From JAAYPI01 sp963668615 (GTDB taxonomy: Bacteria > Bacteroidota > Bacteroidia > Bacteroidales > Paludibacteraceae), in contig CAXXCL010000001.1 in the NCBI GenBank assembly GCA_963668615.2, positions 248,001 to 312,000 of the forward strand: 64,000 bases of DNA, in the 5' to 3' direction. Numbering within the stretch: position 1 is the stretch's first letter; each line of letters begins with the position of its first letter. Shown here one piece after another: positions 26,598 through 34,988 of this stretch. The position numbers and the translations under genes are program-made. The notes under the pieces are model-generated. The model was not told where the DNA came from. It searched no databases and saw nothing but the letters and a program-made list of their open reading frames with translations.

Positions 26598-27340
26598 TTA
26601 TGAAATTTAAACAACTACTAGCGATTGCGATTTTATCTACGAGTGTTTGTAATGCTCAAATAGTAAAATTATCAGATTTGAATGGCACTTGGGTTAGTGG
26701 TTTGAGAGAATCTAGTTTTATTGTATTTGTAAAAGACACAATGGTAGGATTGGATTTTTTTAAACTTCCAGATGTTTATATTAATTATACAAAAGTTGGA
26801 TTTGTTGATAAAAACAATCAAGATTTAATAAATATATATAGGAAGGAGTTTAATATGAATTCGAATTCTAATGAAGATATACGCATGGTAAATTTTGATG
26901 TTCCTGAAGACATGAAAATTGAAATTATGGATGAACAAATTAATGAAAATGATTATTTTTATTATGGAGGTACATTATGTAGTTTAGGTATTGACCCAGA
27001 GGATTTACCCTCTAAAGTAGGTTCTAGGTTTGAATTGATAAATTCTAATGTTTTTGTTTATATCAAAGTCGAGAGCTTGCCCAACGAGTATTTAAAGGCG
27101 TTGTATAAAAAAGGGAAAAATGATAAAAAGGATTATCTAAAAGATTTCTTTAATATGGAATTTAAAGAAATCAAAGCAACAAAGTCCATTATTTATTCTA
27201 CCCCCAACAAACCCACTAAAATGTATCTTCTCAAGGGTGACGTAGTAGAAATATTGCAAGAAAAAGATGATTGGTTACAAATCAGGTATTATGGCAAGAA
27301 AACCATAGAAGGCTGGATAAAGAAGGGTGATGTGGAGTAA
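26594..27340 (+). CDS. Exported SH3-tailed protein, candidate immunity protein to the GH19 module
   Basis: The 248-residue protein has a clear signal peptide (MIMKFKQLLAIAILSTSVCNAQ). A middle domain of unknown family (about 25-185; NGTWVSGLRESSFIVFVKD) is followed by a bacterial SH3-like domain (about 190-248; IYSTPNKPTKMYLLKGDVVEI, WLQIRYYG, IEGWIKKGDV). SH3 domains of this kind often bind peptidoglycan peptides, which suits a protein guarding the cell wall. Its ATG lies in the stop of the orphan GH19 module, the same layout as the first toxin/immunity pair. The role is inferred. A second ATG at 26600 is also possible as the start. Confidence 0.6.
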   Translation: MIMKFKQLLAIAILSTSVCNAQIVKLSDLNGTWVSGLRESSFIVFVKDTMVGLDFFKLPDVYINYTKVGFVDKNNQDLINIYRKEFNMNSNSNEDIRMVNFDVPEDMKIEIMDEQINENDYFYYGGTLCSLGIDPEDLPSKVGSRFELINSNVFVYIKVESLPNEYLKALYKKGKNDKKDYLKDFFNMEFKEIKATKSIIYSTPNKPTKMYLLKGDVVEILQEKDDWLQIRYYGKKTIEGWIKKGDVE

Positions 27341-27564
27341 TGAAATAATGGATCAAAAGGAGAACTATTTGTATCAGAATCCCCGTCCAATGCGATTTAA
27401 TTAATCCCATTACTCTATGTTATAAGAAATTGCATTTCGTAAAAGAACCAAATATATGGAAGAGGAAAATCAAAAAATAATTTATTTTCCCGTCAAGCAA
27501 TATTTACCAATCCTGTTTTTTTTATTTTTGAAATGAATAACCAACATATTTCCAAATAAAGAGG

Positions 27565-27572
27565 TACTTTTG
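27565..27572 (+). promoter_or_regulatory. -7 element of the deacetylase lipoprotein
   Basis: TACTTTTG fits TAnnTTTG, 28 bases before the start at 27601. The preceding stretch 27341-27560 holds no gene I can support. Confidence 0.55.
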
Positions 27573-27600
27573 CATTGATTTTTCCTAAATAAATTTACAC

Positions 27601-28437
27601 ATGAATAAGAAAATTATCCTCATCTGCACTATATGTTGCGGATTAGTCATTTCAGGATGCAACAAGGCTACCAAAAATGATGCAAAAGCGGAAGTTGCAC
27701 ATACTCCAGTTGTAAAACAAGATACCGTTGTTGCCGCTCCAACCATGAACACGCCTGAACAAATTTTGGCAAAGCCCGAAGTTCCGGTTCTTTGTTATCA
27801 CCGTATCACAGAAGGTCACGAAGGCACTTATACGGTAACACCTGCCACATTTGCGGCACACATGAAAATTTTGGCTGATAGTGGTTATCACTCCATTTCC
27901 CCTGATCAATTGTATGATTATCTTGTGTACAACAAAAATTTACCCGAAAAACCTTTCATGATAACTTTTGATGACTCGAGAGTAGAACACCGTGAAATAG
28001 CCGCTCCGACGATGGAAAAATACGGATTCAGAGGCGTTTTCTTCATCATGACTATTACGTACAACAAAAAAAATTACATGACAACAGACCAAATTGCACA
28101 ATTAGCTAAAAATGGACATACTGTTGGTATGCATAGTTGGGATCATACAATGGTAACAAAATACAAAGATTCGATTGATTGGCAAAAAGAAGTCGTTGCA
28201 CCAAAAGCAAAGTTAGAAACAATAATTGGCAAACCTGTTGAATATTGGGCTTACCCAAATGGCGTTTACAACCACGAAGGAGCTGAAGAATTGAGCAAAT
28301 ATTTTAAAATTTCGTTTATACTTTCATCAAAACGCGATTCTATACAGCCGTTGCAAACAGTACACCGGATGATTACAACCGAATGTTCACCGGAAAAATT
28401 GTTAAAAACAATGAACCGAACATTTAAAATGAAGTGA
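27601..28437 (+). CDS. Polysaccharide deacetylase (NodB-type) lipoprotein
   Basis: A lipoprotein signal (lipobox ISGC, Cys near residue 20) anchors the 278-residue protein in the envelope. The NodB fold has PVLCYHRITE, the acid pair in MITFDDSRVEH and the metal-binding histidines in GMHSWDHTMV, so a CE4 deacetylase active site appears intact. TFDDS replaces the more common TFDDG. Such enzymes remove acetyl groups from peptidoglycan or surface glycans. It has its own promoter and terminator and stands alone. Confidence 0.85.
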   Translation: MNKKIILICTICCGLVISGCNKATKNDAKAEVAHTPVVKQDTVVAAPTMNTPEQILAKPEVPVLCYHRITEGHEGTYTVTPATFAAHMKILADSGYHSISPDQLYDYLVYNKNLPEKPFMITFDDSRVEHREIAAPTMEKYGFRGVFFIMTITYNKKNYMTTDQIAQLAKNGHTVGMHSWDHTMVTKYKDSIDWQKEVVAPKAKLETIIGKPVEYWAYPNGVYNHEGAEELSKYFKISFILSSKRDSIQPLQTVHRMITTECSPEKLLKTMNRTFKMK

Positions 28438-28457
28438 AAAACAATTGTGGCAAACAG

Positions 28458-28484
28458 AGCAGGATGAATAGTCCTGCTTTTTTT
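28458..28484 (+). terminator. Intrinsic terminator after the deacetylase lipoprotein
   Basis: AGCAGGA (28458-28464) pairs with TCCTGCT (28472-28478), followed by a T run. Confidence 0.85.
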
Positions 28485-28627
28485 ATTTCATCTTTTCGAA
28501 AAAAAAAGAACGATGTGAGATTTTTGATAACCTCCCTATAAGTTCAATTCCTTAGAAATGTAAACAAATTCGCATTTTTTATTTGCTTAAAAATATGTTA
28601 TTTACAATATTATCAATAAAAAAAAAT

Positions 28628-28635
28628 TACTTTTG
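28628..28635 (+). promoter_or_regulatory. -7 element of the unknown lipoprotein
   Basis: TACTTTTG fits TAnnTTTG. It sits inside an upstream in-frame extension, so the ATG at 28685 is the likely start. Confidence 0.55.
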
Positions 28636-28684
28636 CACTGCAATTTTTAACATAAAGAAATCCAAAAACAGTCAACAATTATTT

Positions 28685-29713
28685 ATGAAAAAACTTTTTA
28701 TTTCCTTAGCCATCTCAATCATTTTTATCCTTAGCGGATGTTCGGGCAAGACAGAAACAAATAAGGTTGAAAAGACCGAAAAACAAGATTCTATTACCCT
28801 TCCGGAGAAAAAAGAAGTAAAACCTATCACATTAGATACATTGGCCTACAACCAAAAAATAGCCGCTTTGGCAAATGGGGACACCACGGGTCGATGGCCT
28901 GTTCAGGGTCAACCCTATCCCTTAGATGGAGCTATTTTGCCATTCAAAAGGATTGTTGCCTATTATGGTAACCTATATTCTAAAAGAATGGGCGTTTTGG
29001 GAGAATATCCACCTGCAGAACTATGGCAAAAGTTAAATACCGAAATCAAAGCATGGGAAGCCGCTGACCCAACCACTCCGGTAATACCTGCTATTCACTA
29101 TATTGCTGTAGTAGCACAAGGCAATCCTTCAAAAGACGGAAAATACCGCACGCGTATGCCCGACTGCCAAATTGATTCGGCTTTATCAATAGCCAAAATG
29201 GGAAATGCCATCGTCTTTTTAGATGTTCAAGTAGCCTTGAGCAACGTACAAGAAGAAGTCCCTTTATTAGAAAAATATCTCAAAATGCCTAATGTACATT
29301 TGGGTATCGACCCCGAATTTTCAATGAAAGACGGAAGTTTGCCGGGGAGAAAAATCGGCACAATGGATGCAACAGATGTTAACTTCTGTGCCGAATATTT
29401 AGCAAAACTGGTAAAAGAAAACAATTTACCTCCTAAAATTCTTATCGTACATCGTTTTACTCAAGGAATGATTAGAAATTACAAAAACATTGTTTTGCAT
29501 CCTGAAGTTCAAATTGTTATGAATATGGACGGCTGGGGAGAACCTGTCTTAAAATATGATACATACAGACAATATATTTACAAAGAACCGGTACAATTTA
29601 CAGGGTTTAAACTCTTTTATAAGAATGACTTAAAGAAAAAGCCAAACCGTATGCTAACGCCTACAGAGCTTATGCAATTAAAACCTCTGCCAATTTATAT
29701 TCAGTATCAGTAA
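28685..29713 (+). CDS. Lipoprotein of unknown function
   Basis: The 342-residue protein begins MKKLFISLAISIIFILSGCSG, with a clear lipobox (LSGC). The mature part has a charged linker and then one alpha/beta domain with well-formed blocks (LPFKRIVAYYGNLYSKRMG, PVIPAIHYIAVVAQGNPSKD, HLGIDPEFSM, ILIVHRFTQGMI, VMNMDGWGEP). The alternation of strands and helices suggests a TIM-barrel-like fold, perhaps related to glycoside hydrolases, but I recognise no catalytic signature and name no function. The frame is open 34 codons upstream, but the -7 element lies inside that stretch. A strong terminator follows. Confidence 0.65.
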   Translation: MKKLFISLAISIIFILSGCSGKTETNKVEKTEKQDSITLPEKKEVKPITLDTLAYNQKIAALANGDTTGRWPVQGQPYPLDGAILPFKRIVAYYGNLYSKRMGVLGEYPPAELWQKLNTEIKAWEAADPTTPVIPAIHYIAVVAQGNPSKDGKYRTRMPDCQIDSALSIAKMGNAIVFLDVQVALSNVQEEVPLLEKYLKMPNVHLGIDPEFSMKDGSLPGRKIGTMDATDVNFCAEYLAKLVKENNLPPKILIVHRFTQGMIRNYKNIVLHPEVQIVMNMDGWGEPVLKYDTYRQYIYKEPVQFTGFKLFYKNDLKKKPNRMLTPTELMQLKPLPIYIQYQ

Positions 29714-29720
29714 AAACATA

Positions 29721-29754
29721 TAACCCTTCGCCAGACAGCGAAGGGTTATTTTTT
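29721..29754 (+). terminator. Intrinsic terminator
   Basis: TAACCCTTCGC (29721-29731) pairs perfectly with GCGAAGGGTTA (29738-29748), followed by TTTTTT. Confidence 0.9.
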
Positions 29755-29858
29755 CTATAAATTTATTTCAGCAAAAATAAAAATAGTATTTTCTTTGCCG
29801 ACGTTTTATGAGAGCAAAACCCTATTTGCTCTTTTACCAAAATAAATAAGACAAGGCA

Positions 29859-32171
29859 ATGCAAAAATATATTCTTCTTTTTTATTTCTTTTTATCCATT
29901 TCTATTTCAGCTCAAGTTTCCGATAATTTCTTTGATAATGACTTCTCAAATAACCCCGAATGGAAAGGAAATGCAGAAAAGTTCATTATTAACACATCTC
30001 AACAATTACAACTCAATGCCACAGCCGAAAACGGAACTGCCTATTTATCAACCTCCTCGCAAGTAACCAAAAACGCCTCCTGGGAATGCTTTGTAAAAAT
30101 CGCATTTACACCAAGTTCATCCAATCTGGCAAAAATTTATCTTATTTCCGACAAAGAAGACCTAACAGCCCCATTAAACGGTTATTATATTCTGATTGGA
30201 AACAACACAAAAGACATTAGCCTTTACCGACAAGAAGAAACAACCTCCACCAAAATTATTGATGGCACAGACAATCGATTAAATGGCTCTACCAATGAAG
30301 TTTTCATCAAGGCTACCCGTTCATCAACGGGCGAATGGAAGCTATCCTCAAAATTATTAACCGAAACAGAATACTACACAGAAGGATCGACAATTGACAC
30401 AAAACTGGAAGCTTGTTATTTTTCAGGCATCGTGTGCAAATACACTTCAACACGCAGTACCGAATTTTATTTTGATGATTTTCTCATTTCGGGCGATTTA
30501 TATGAACCACCTGTTTTGCCAACCTACAAAGCCATTCGCGGCGATATTGTTTTCAATGAATTAATGGTCAAACCAACCCCAACAGTTGGACTCCCCGACG
30601 CTGAATATATCGAATTATACAATAATACAAACGAAGCTGTCAACCTCCAAAATTTCACGCTTAACGGATTTTCTAAAACCTGTACATTTCCTCTTTATGT
30701 TATTCAACCGAACAATTTTGTTATTGTCTGTAGCAAAACAGTTTTGCCATCAATGCAACAATTTGTCAATTGCATCGGGTTAGAAAATTTTCCTCCACTT
30801 AGCAATTCAAGTGGACTTTTATCTCTCTATAATGCCGAAAATGAACTCATTTCTTGGGTAGAATACTCGGAAAATTGGCTCACTGACTCTTTCAAGAAGA
30901 ATGGGGGCTGGAGCTTGGAATGTATTGACCCGACAAATTTTATAGGCAATTCTTCCAATTGGAATTCAAGCCAAAATCCACAAGGAGGAACACCCAACGC
31001 CACAAACAGCATTCAAGCCACAAATGAGGATGTAACGGAACCTATTATCAAAAACATTGATGTAATTGACAATCAGAATATTACATTATATTTCGACAAA
31101 CCGATGAATACCTCTCTGCTATCGGACATAAGCAAATATATTTTGAGCCCAATAACAAACCTCTCTCTAGCTACTTCTAACGCACCTCAAGGAAATACCG
31201 TAAGTCTCCAATTTGCTGAAAAACTGCAAGAAAACACGGTTTATACACTGCAAATACCTGAAATAAAAGATGTTAATGGCAACAAAACCGATAAAACATA
31301 TCGAATAGCAATTCCGGAAGATATCGAACCGAATGATATTATCATCAATGAAGTTTTATTCAATCCATATAGTAACGGCGTTGATTTTGTTGAAATATAC
31401 AACCGTTCCGACAAAGTTTTGAACCTAAAACAATTGATGCTTGCCAATAAAAATAGTGATGGAAAATTAAATGCCTTTCCCGTAATTGCACCAAACGGAT
31501 TTCTAATCTTTCCACAAGATTATGTTGTTTTGACAACCGAAAAACAAGCCGTCTGCAATTTCTACACATGTCCTGAGAACGACCATTTTTTAGAAATAAA
31601 TTCATTCCCTAGCTTCCCCGACAATGAAGGAACTGTTGTACTTACCACCCTAACCGAAACCATCATTGACGAATTTTCTTATTCGGAAAAATTTCACCAT
31701 GCACTAATTAATAACCCAGAAGGCGTTTCCTTGGAACGTATCAGTTTCAATCGTCCATCCAACGAAGCAAGCAATTGGCATTCTGGGTCTTTTAATACAA
31801 ACTACGCGACTCCGGGCTACAAAAACGCACATACCACCGAAAAATCGACATCCGACGCTGAAATCTGGTTATCTCCAAAAACATTTTCACCGGATAATGA
31901 TGGACAGGAAGATATTTTGACCATTAATTACAAATTTACAGCAGCAGGTTACATAGCGAACCTAACCATCTACGATGCAAACGGAAACAAAGTAAAACAA
32001 CTGTACAACAATGCCCTATTAAGCGACGAAGGTTCCACCACATGGGACGGCACAGACGAACAATCAAAAGTTGCTCCGGTGGGTATTTATATTGCCTACT
32101 TCGAAGCATTTAAAACAGATGGGTCTATAGTGAAAGAAAAAATGGCTTTTGTGCTTTCTGCAAAAAAATAA
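29859..32171 (+). CDS. Secreted lamin-tail-domain protein with gliding/T9SS-type C-terminus
   Basis: A signal peptide (about 1-18) is followed by a lectin-like beta domain (about 20-205) and two lamin-tail domains (LTD). The first opens GDIVFNELMVKPTP and the second NDIIINEVLFNPYSNG; both have the expected EYIELYN/DFVEIYN strand. Between them is a bacterial Ig-like segment (about 395-480). The C-terminal ~80 residues (FSPDNDGQEDILTINYK, LTIYDANGNKVK, TTWDGTDEQ, PVGIYIAYFEA) form a FlgD/CHU_C-like Ig fold typical of type B T9SS cargo. LTD proteins of this phylum are surface or released and sometimes bind or cut nucleic acid or glycans; no catalytic domain is seen here. Confidence 0.82.
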   Translation: MQKYILLFYFFLSISISAQVSDNFFDNDFSNNPEWKGNAEKFIINTSQQLQLNATAENGTAYLSTSSQVTKNASWECFVKIAFTPSSSNLAKIYLISDKEDLTAPLNGYYILIGNNTKDISLYRQEETTSTKIIDGTDNRLNGSTNEVFIKATRSSTGEWKLSSKLLTETEYYTEGSTIDTKLEACYFSGIVCKYTSTRSTEFYFDDFLISGDLYEPPVLPTYKAIRGDIVFNELMVKPTPTVGLPDAEYIELYNNTNEAVNLQNFTLNGFSKTCTFPLYVIQPNNFVIVCSKTVLPSMQQFVNCIGLENFPPLSNSSGLLSLYNAENELISWVEYSENWLTDSFKKNGGWSLECIDPTNFIGNSSNWNSSQNPQGGTPNATNSIQATNEDVTEPIIKNIDVIDNQNITLYFDKPMNTSLLSDISKYILSPITNLSLATSNAPQGNTVSLQFAEKLQENTVYTLQIPEIKDVNGNKTDKTYRIAIPEDIEPNDIIINEVLFNPYSNGVDFVEIYNRSDKVLNLKQLMLANKNSDGKLNAFPVIAPNGFLIFPQDYVVLTTEKQAVCNFYTCPENDHFLEINSFPSFPDNEGTVVLTTLTETIIDEFSYSEKFHHALINNPEGVSLERISFNRPSNEASNWHSGSFNTNYATPGYKNAHTTEKSTSDAEIWLSPKTFSPDNDGQEDILTINYKFTAAGYIANLTIYDANGNKVKQLYNNALLSDEGSTTWDGTDEQSKVAPVGIYIAYFEAFKTDGSIVKEKMAFVLSAKK

Positions 32172-32201
32172 ATTGACAATTATTCTAATAAAAAAATATC
32201 G

Positions 32202-32209
32202 TATCTTTG
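32202..32209 (+). promoter_or_regulatory. -7 element of gpmI
   Basis: TATCTTTG fits TAnnTTTG, 48 bases upstream of the start codon. Confidence 0.6.
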
Positions 32210-32257
32210 CAAAACAATTGAAAAAAGAACGAAAACAAAATAAAACATTTAATTTTT

Positions 32258-33769
32258 ATGAAAAAAGCATTGCTAATGATTCTTGACGGATGGGGAATAG
32301 GAAACCACTCTAAGTCAGATGTTATATTCAATACACCAACCCCTTACTGGGATTATCTGACAGAAACCTACCCCAACTCCCAGTTACAAGCTTCCGGCGA
32401 AAATGTAGGGTTGCCTGATGGACAAATGGGAAATTCAGAAGTTGGACACTTAAACATTGGTGCGGGACGTATCGTATACCAAGATTTAGTAAAAATAAAC
32501 TTGGCTTGCCGCGACAATTCCATTCTTGAAAATCCGGAAATAGTAAAAGCTTTCTCCTACGCAAAAAATAACAAAAAATCAGTTCATTTCATGGGATTAG
32601 TTTCCGATGGAGGTGTTCACAGCTCATTGGATCATTTACTCAAACTATGCGATATCGCCAAAGAATACAACATCGAAAATACATTCATTCACTGTTTTAT
32701 GGATGGCAGAGACACCGACCCTCGCAGCGGAAAAGGATTTATCGCTGAGTTGGAAGACCACACCAAAAAATCTACCGGTAAAATAGCCTCTATAGTGGGA
32801 AGGTATTACGCTATGGACCGCGATAAACGTTGGGAACGCGTAAAAGAAGCATACGACTTGTTGGTAAAAGGTATCGGTAAACCTGCCGATTGCATGGAAA
32901 GTGCTGTACAAGCATCTTACGACGAAGGCGTTACCGATGAATTTATCAAACCTATCGTAAACAAAAATGTAGATGGTAGAATCAAAGAGGGAGATATGGT
33001 TATTTTCTTTAATTATAGAAACGACCGTGCAAAGGAATTAACACTGGTTTTGACTCAAAAAGATATGCCCGAAGTTGGAATGAATACCATTCCTAACTTG
33101 CATTTTTGTTCGATGACTCCTTATGATGCCTCGTTTAAAGGAATCCACATTCTATTCGATAAAGACAATGTAAACAACACATTGGGAGAATATCTTTCTT
33201 CTTTAAACAAAACTCAATTGCATATTGCCGAAACTGAAAAATATGCACACGTAACATTCTTTTTCAATGGTGGTCGCGAAGCTCCTTTCGACAAGGAAGA
33301 ACGCATTTTAATCAATTCTCCAAAAGTAGCTACCTACGATTTAAAACCCGAAATGAGTGCCCCCGAAGTAAAAGATGCGTTGGTTGCTGAAATCAATAAA
33401 AACAAATTCGATTTCATTGTAGTAAACTACGCCAACTGCGATATGGTAGGGCATACAGGAGTGTACGAAGCTATCGAAAAAGCCATAATAACAATCGACT
33501 TTTGCGTAAAAGAAACCGTAGAAGCTGCCAAAGCTAACGGATACGAAGTAATCATTATTGCCGATCACGGAAATGCCGATTATGCGGTAAATGAAGATGG
33601 TTCTGCCAATACGGCTCACTCGCTCAACCCTGTTCCTTTCGTGTATGTTACTGAAAACAAAAACGCGAAAGTCAAAAACGGAATTTTAGCTGATGTAGCT
33701 CCCTCCATTTGCAAAATTATGGGAATAGAACAACCAAAAGAAATGACTGGCAAAGTGCTAATAGGCTAA
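32258..33769 (+). CDS. gpmI: 2,3-bisphosphoglycerate-independent phosphoglycerate mutase
   Basis: GpmI interconverts 3- and 2-phosphoglycerate in glycolysis. The 503-residue enzyme belongs to the alkaline-phosphatase superfamily and needs two Mn ions. Visible ligands and catalytic groups are Asp10 (MILDGWG), the phosphoserine Ser60 (GQMGNSEVGHLNIGAGR), the substrate block FMDGRDTDPRSG and the C-terminal IADHGNADYA and NTAHSLNPVPF blocks. Length and motifs are normal. It is monocistronic with its own promoter. Confidence 0.97.
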   Translation: MKKALLMILDGWGIGNHSKSDVIFNTPTPYWDYLTETYPNSQLQASGENVGLPDGQMGNSEVGHLNIGAGRIVYQDLVKINLACRDNSILENPEIVKAFSYAKNNKKSVHFMGLVSDGGVHSSLDHLLKLCDIAKEYNIENTFIHCFMDGRDTDPRSGKGFIAELEDHTKKSTGKIASIVGRYYAMDRDKRWERVKEAYDLLVKGIGKPADCMESAVQASYDEGVTDEFIKPIVNKNVDGRIKEGDMVIFFNYRNDRAKELTLVLTQKDMPEVGMNTIPNLHFCSMTPYDASFKGIHILFDKDNVNNTLGEYLSSLNKTQLHIAETEKYAHVTFFFNGGREAPFDKEERILINSPKVATYDLKPEMSAPEVKDALVAEINKNKFDFIVVNYANCDMVGHTGVYEAIEKAIITIDFCVKETVEAAKANGYEVIIIADHGNADYAVNEDGSANTAHSLNPVPFVYVTENKNAKVKNGILADVAPSICKIMGIEQPKEMTGKVLIG

Positions 33770-33803
33770 AAAACAAAATATTTCATCGAAAACAGATAAA
33801 GAT

Positions 33804-33835
33804 TTTGGAAATTAAAAAATTATATCTACTTTTGC
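33804..33835 (+). promoter_or_regulatory. Promoter of rpmH
   Basis: TTTG at 33804-33807, a 20-base spacer and TACTTTTG at 33828-33835 match the consensus, 39 bases upstream of the ATG. Confidence 0.8.
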
Positions 33836-33874
33836 CAACCCAATTTTACACAAAAAAAACAAAATATTTAGGCA

Positions 33875-34033
33875 ATGAAAAGGACATTTCAACCATCGAA
33901 CAAAAAAAGAAAAAACAAACACGGCTTTCGTGAAAGAATGGCTAGTGCTAATGGTCGTAGAGTTTTAGCTGCTCGTAGAGCTAAAGGAAGAACGAAGCTA
34001 ACTGTTTCTGACGAACCTTCTTTAAGAAAATAA
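33875..34033 (+). CDS. rpmH: 50S ribosomal protein L34
   Basis: The 52-codon gene encodes MKRTFQPSNKKRKNKHGFRE and a very basic remainder ending SDEPSLRK, the complete L34 pattern (KRTFQPS, KHGFRERM, NGRRVLAARRAKGR). L34 is a late-assembling large-subunit protein. In many bacteria rpmH sits next to rnpA, but here rnpA is about 21 kb away, an arrangement common in Bacteroidota. A clear promoter and terminator make it a one-gene unit. Confidence 0.97.
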   Translation: MKRTFQPSNKKRKNKHGFRERMASANGRRVLAARRAKGRTKLTVSDEPSLRK

Positions 34034-34056
34034 TAAAGTAAAACATACTTACATAT

Positions 34057-34091
34057 AAAGAGAGTAAAGGTCATAACCTTTACTCTCTTTT
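34057..34091 (+). terminator. Intrinsic terminator of rpmH
   Basis: Fourteen bases at 34057-34070 pair perfectly with 34077-34090 around a 6-base loop; the arm ends in TTTT. Confidence 0.85.
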
Positions 34092-34156
34092 AGTATAACC
34101 ATAAAACACAAAAAAACGTTACCTTTGCTCTCAGTAAACTTAAAGCTTTTCGCACC

Positions 34157-34987
34157 ATGAAAAACAAAAAGATGAACATCTTTGTCAAACACCTTCTCAT
34201 CGCGGCAGGAGTGCTTGTTGTTCTAGTAATTGCGGTATTATTGGCATTAAACAGTTATACTCATCATGGAGAAGAAGAAGTTGTTCCTAATGTAAAAAAT
34301 ATGAGCATTGAAAAAGCGGCTAATATCTTAAAAGCAAAAAATCTTACGTACGAAGTTGTCGATTCTATTTTCAATAGAGATGCCCTTCCCGGCAATGTGG
34401 TAGAACAAGACCCTTTGGAAGGCTCCATCGTTAAAAGAAACAGAAAAATATACATTGTCCTTAATTCGAGTTCTGTACAAAAGATGCCTCTTCCTGAGGT
34501 AAAAGATATTTCTTTGCGACAAGCCATGTCTATGCTACAAGCTATTGAATTCAAAGTTGCCAATATAGAATATAAAAATTCCGAATACAAAGATTTAGTA
34601 CTAGGAGTAAAGTACAACGGACGTGTAGTAAACCTTGGTGACAAAATACCTGTACGTTCGGCTCTTACCTTAGTTGTAGGAAATGGGCAAACAGGAGCAT
34701 TGGCAAAAGTTCCAAATCTTATAGGATTAACCTATGCTCAAGCTCTGCAAACCACAGAAGAAAACGCATTTTATTTGAATGAAGGCACCTTTGACAAGAC
34801 TCCTTCCAACAAAAACGACGAAGCTAAATTTGTCATTTACAAACAAGAGCCAAAACCAAATTCTTCCCTAACTACGGGAGAATACATACAAGTTTGGCTT
34901 TCAAAAACACCGGATTTATATCCACCTCAAGTACCCGATTCATCAAGTCAAGGGGAAAAATCGATGGAAGAAACCATATCATTTTAA
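34157..34987 (+). CDS. PASTA-domain membrane protein
   Basis: One N-terminal membrane segment (about 12-35) is followed by three PASTA repeats (openings VVPNVKNMSIEKAANIL, MPLPEVKDISLRQAMSML and KVPNLIGLTYAQALQT). PASTA domains bind peptidoglycan or beta-lactams. There is no kinase domain, unlike the Firmicute and actinobacterial proteins, and this stand-alone form upstream of an rluD-like gene is usual in the phylum. The C-terminal tail is Pro/Ser-rich. The rluD-like gene starts two bases after the stop, so the two are co-transcribed. Confidence 0.88.
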   Translation: MKNKKMNIFVKHLLIAAGVLVVLVIAVLLALNSYTHHGEEEVVPNVKNMSIEKAANILKAKNLTYEVVDSIFNRDALPGNVVEQDPLEGSIVKRNRKIYIVLNSSSVQKMPLPEVKDISLRQAMSMLQAIEFKVANIEYKNSEYKDLVLGVKYNGRVVNLGDKIPVRSALTLVVGNGQTGALAKVPNLIGLTYAQALQTTEENAFYLNEGTFDKTPSNKNDEAKFVIYKQEPKPNSSLTTGEYIQVWLSKTPDLYPPQVPDSSSQGEKSMEETISF

Positions 34988-34988
34988 G

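Noticed and set aside
27348..27404. Eighteen-codon frame (MDQKENYLYQNPRPMRFN) after the second immunity candidate
   Set aside because: It vaguely recalls a repeat-toxin fragment, but it is too short to support a gene or a cassette.
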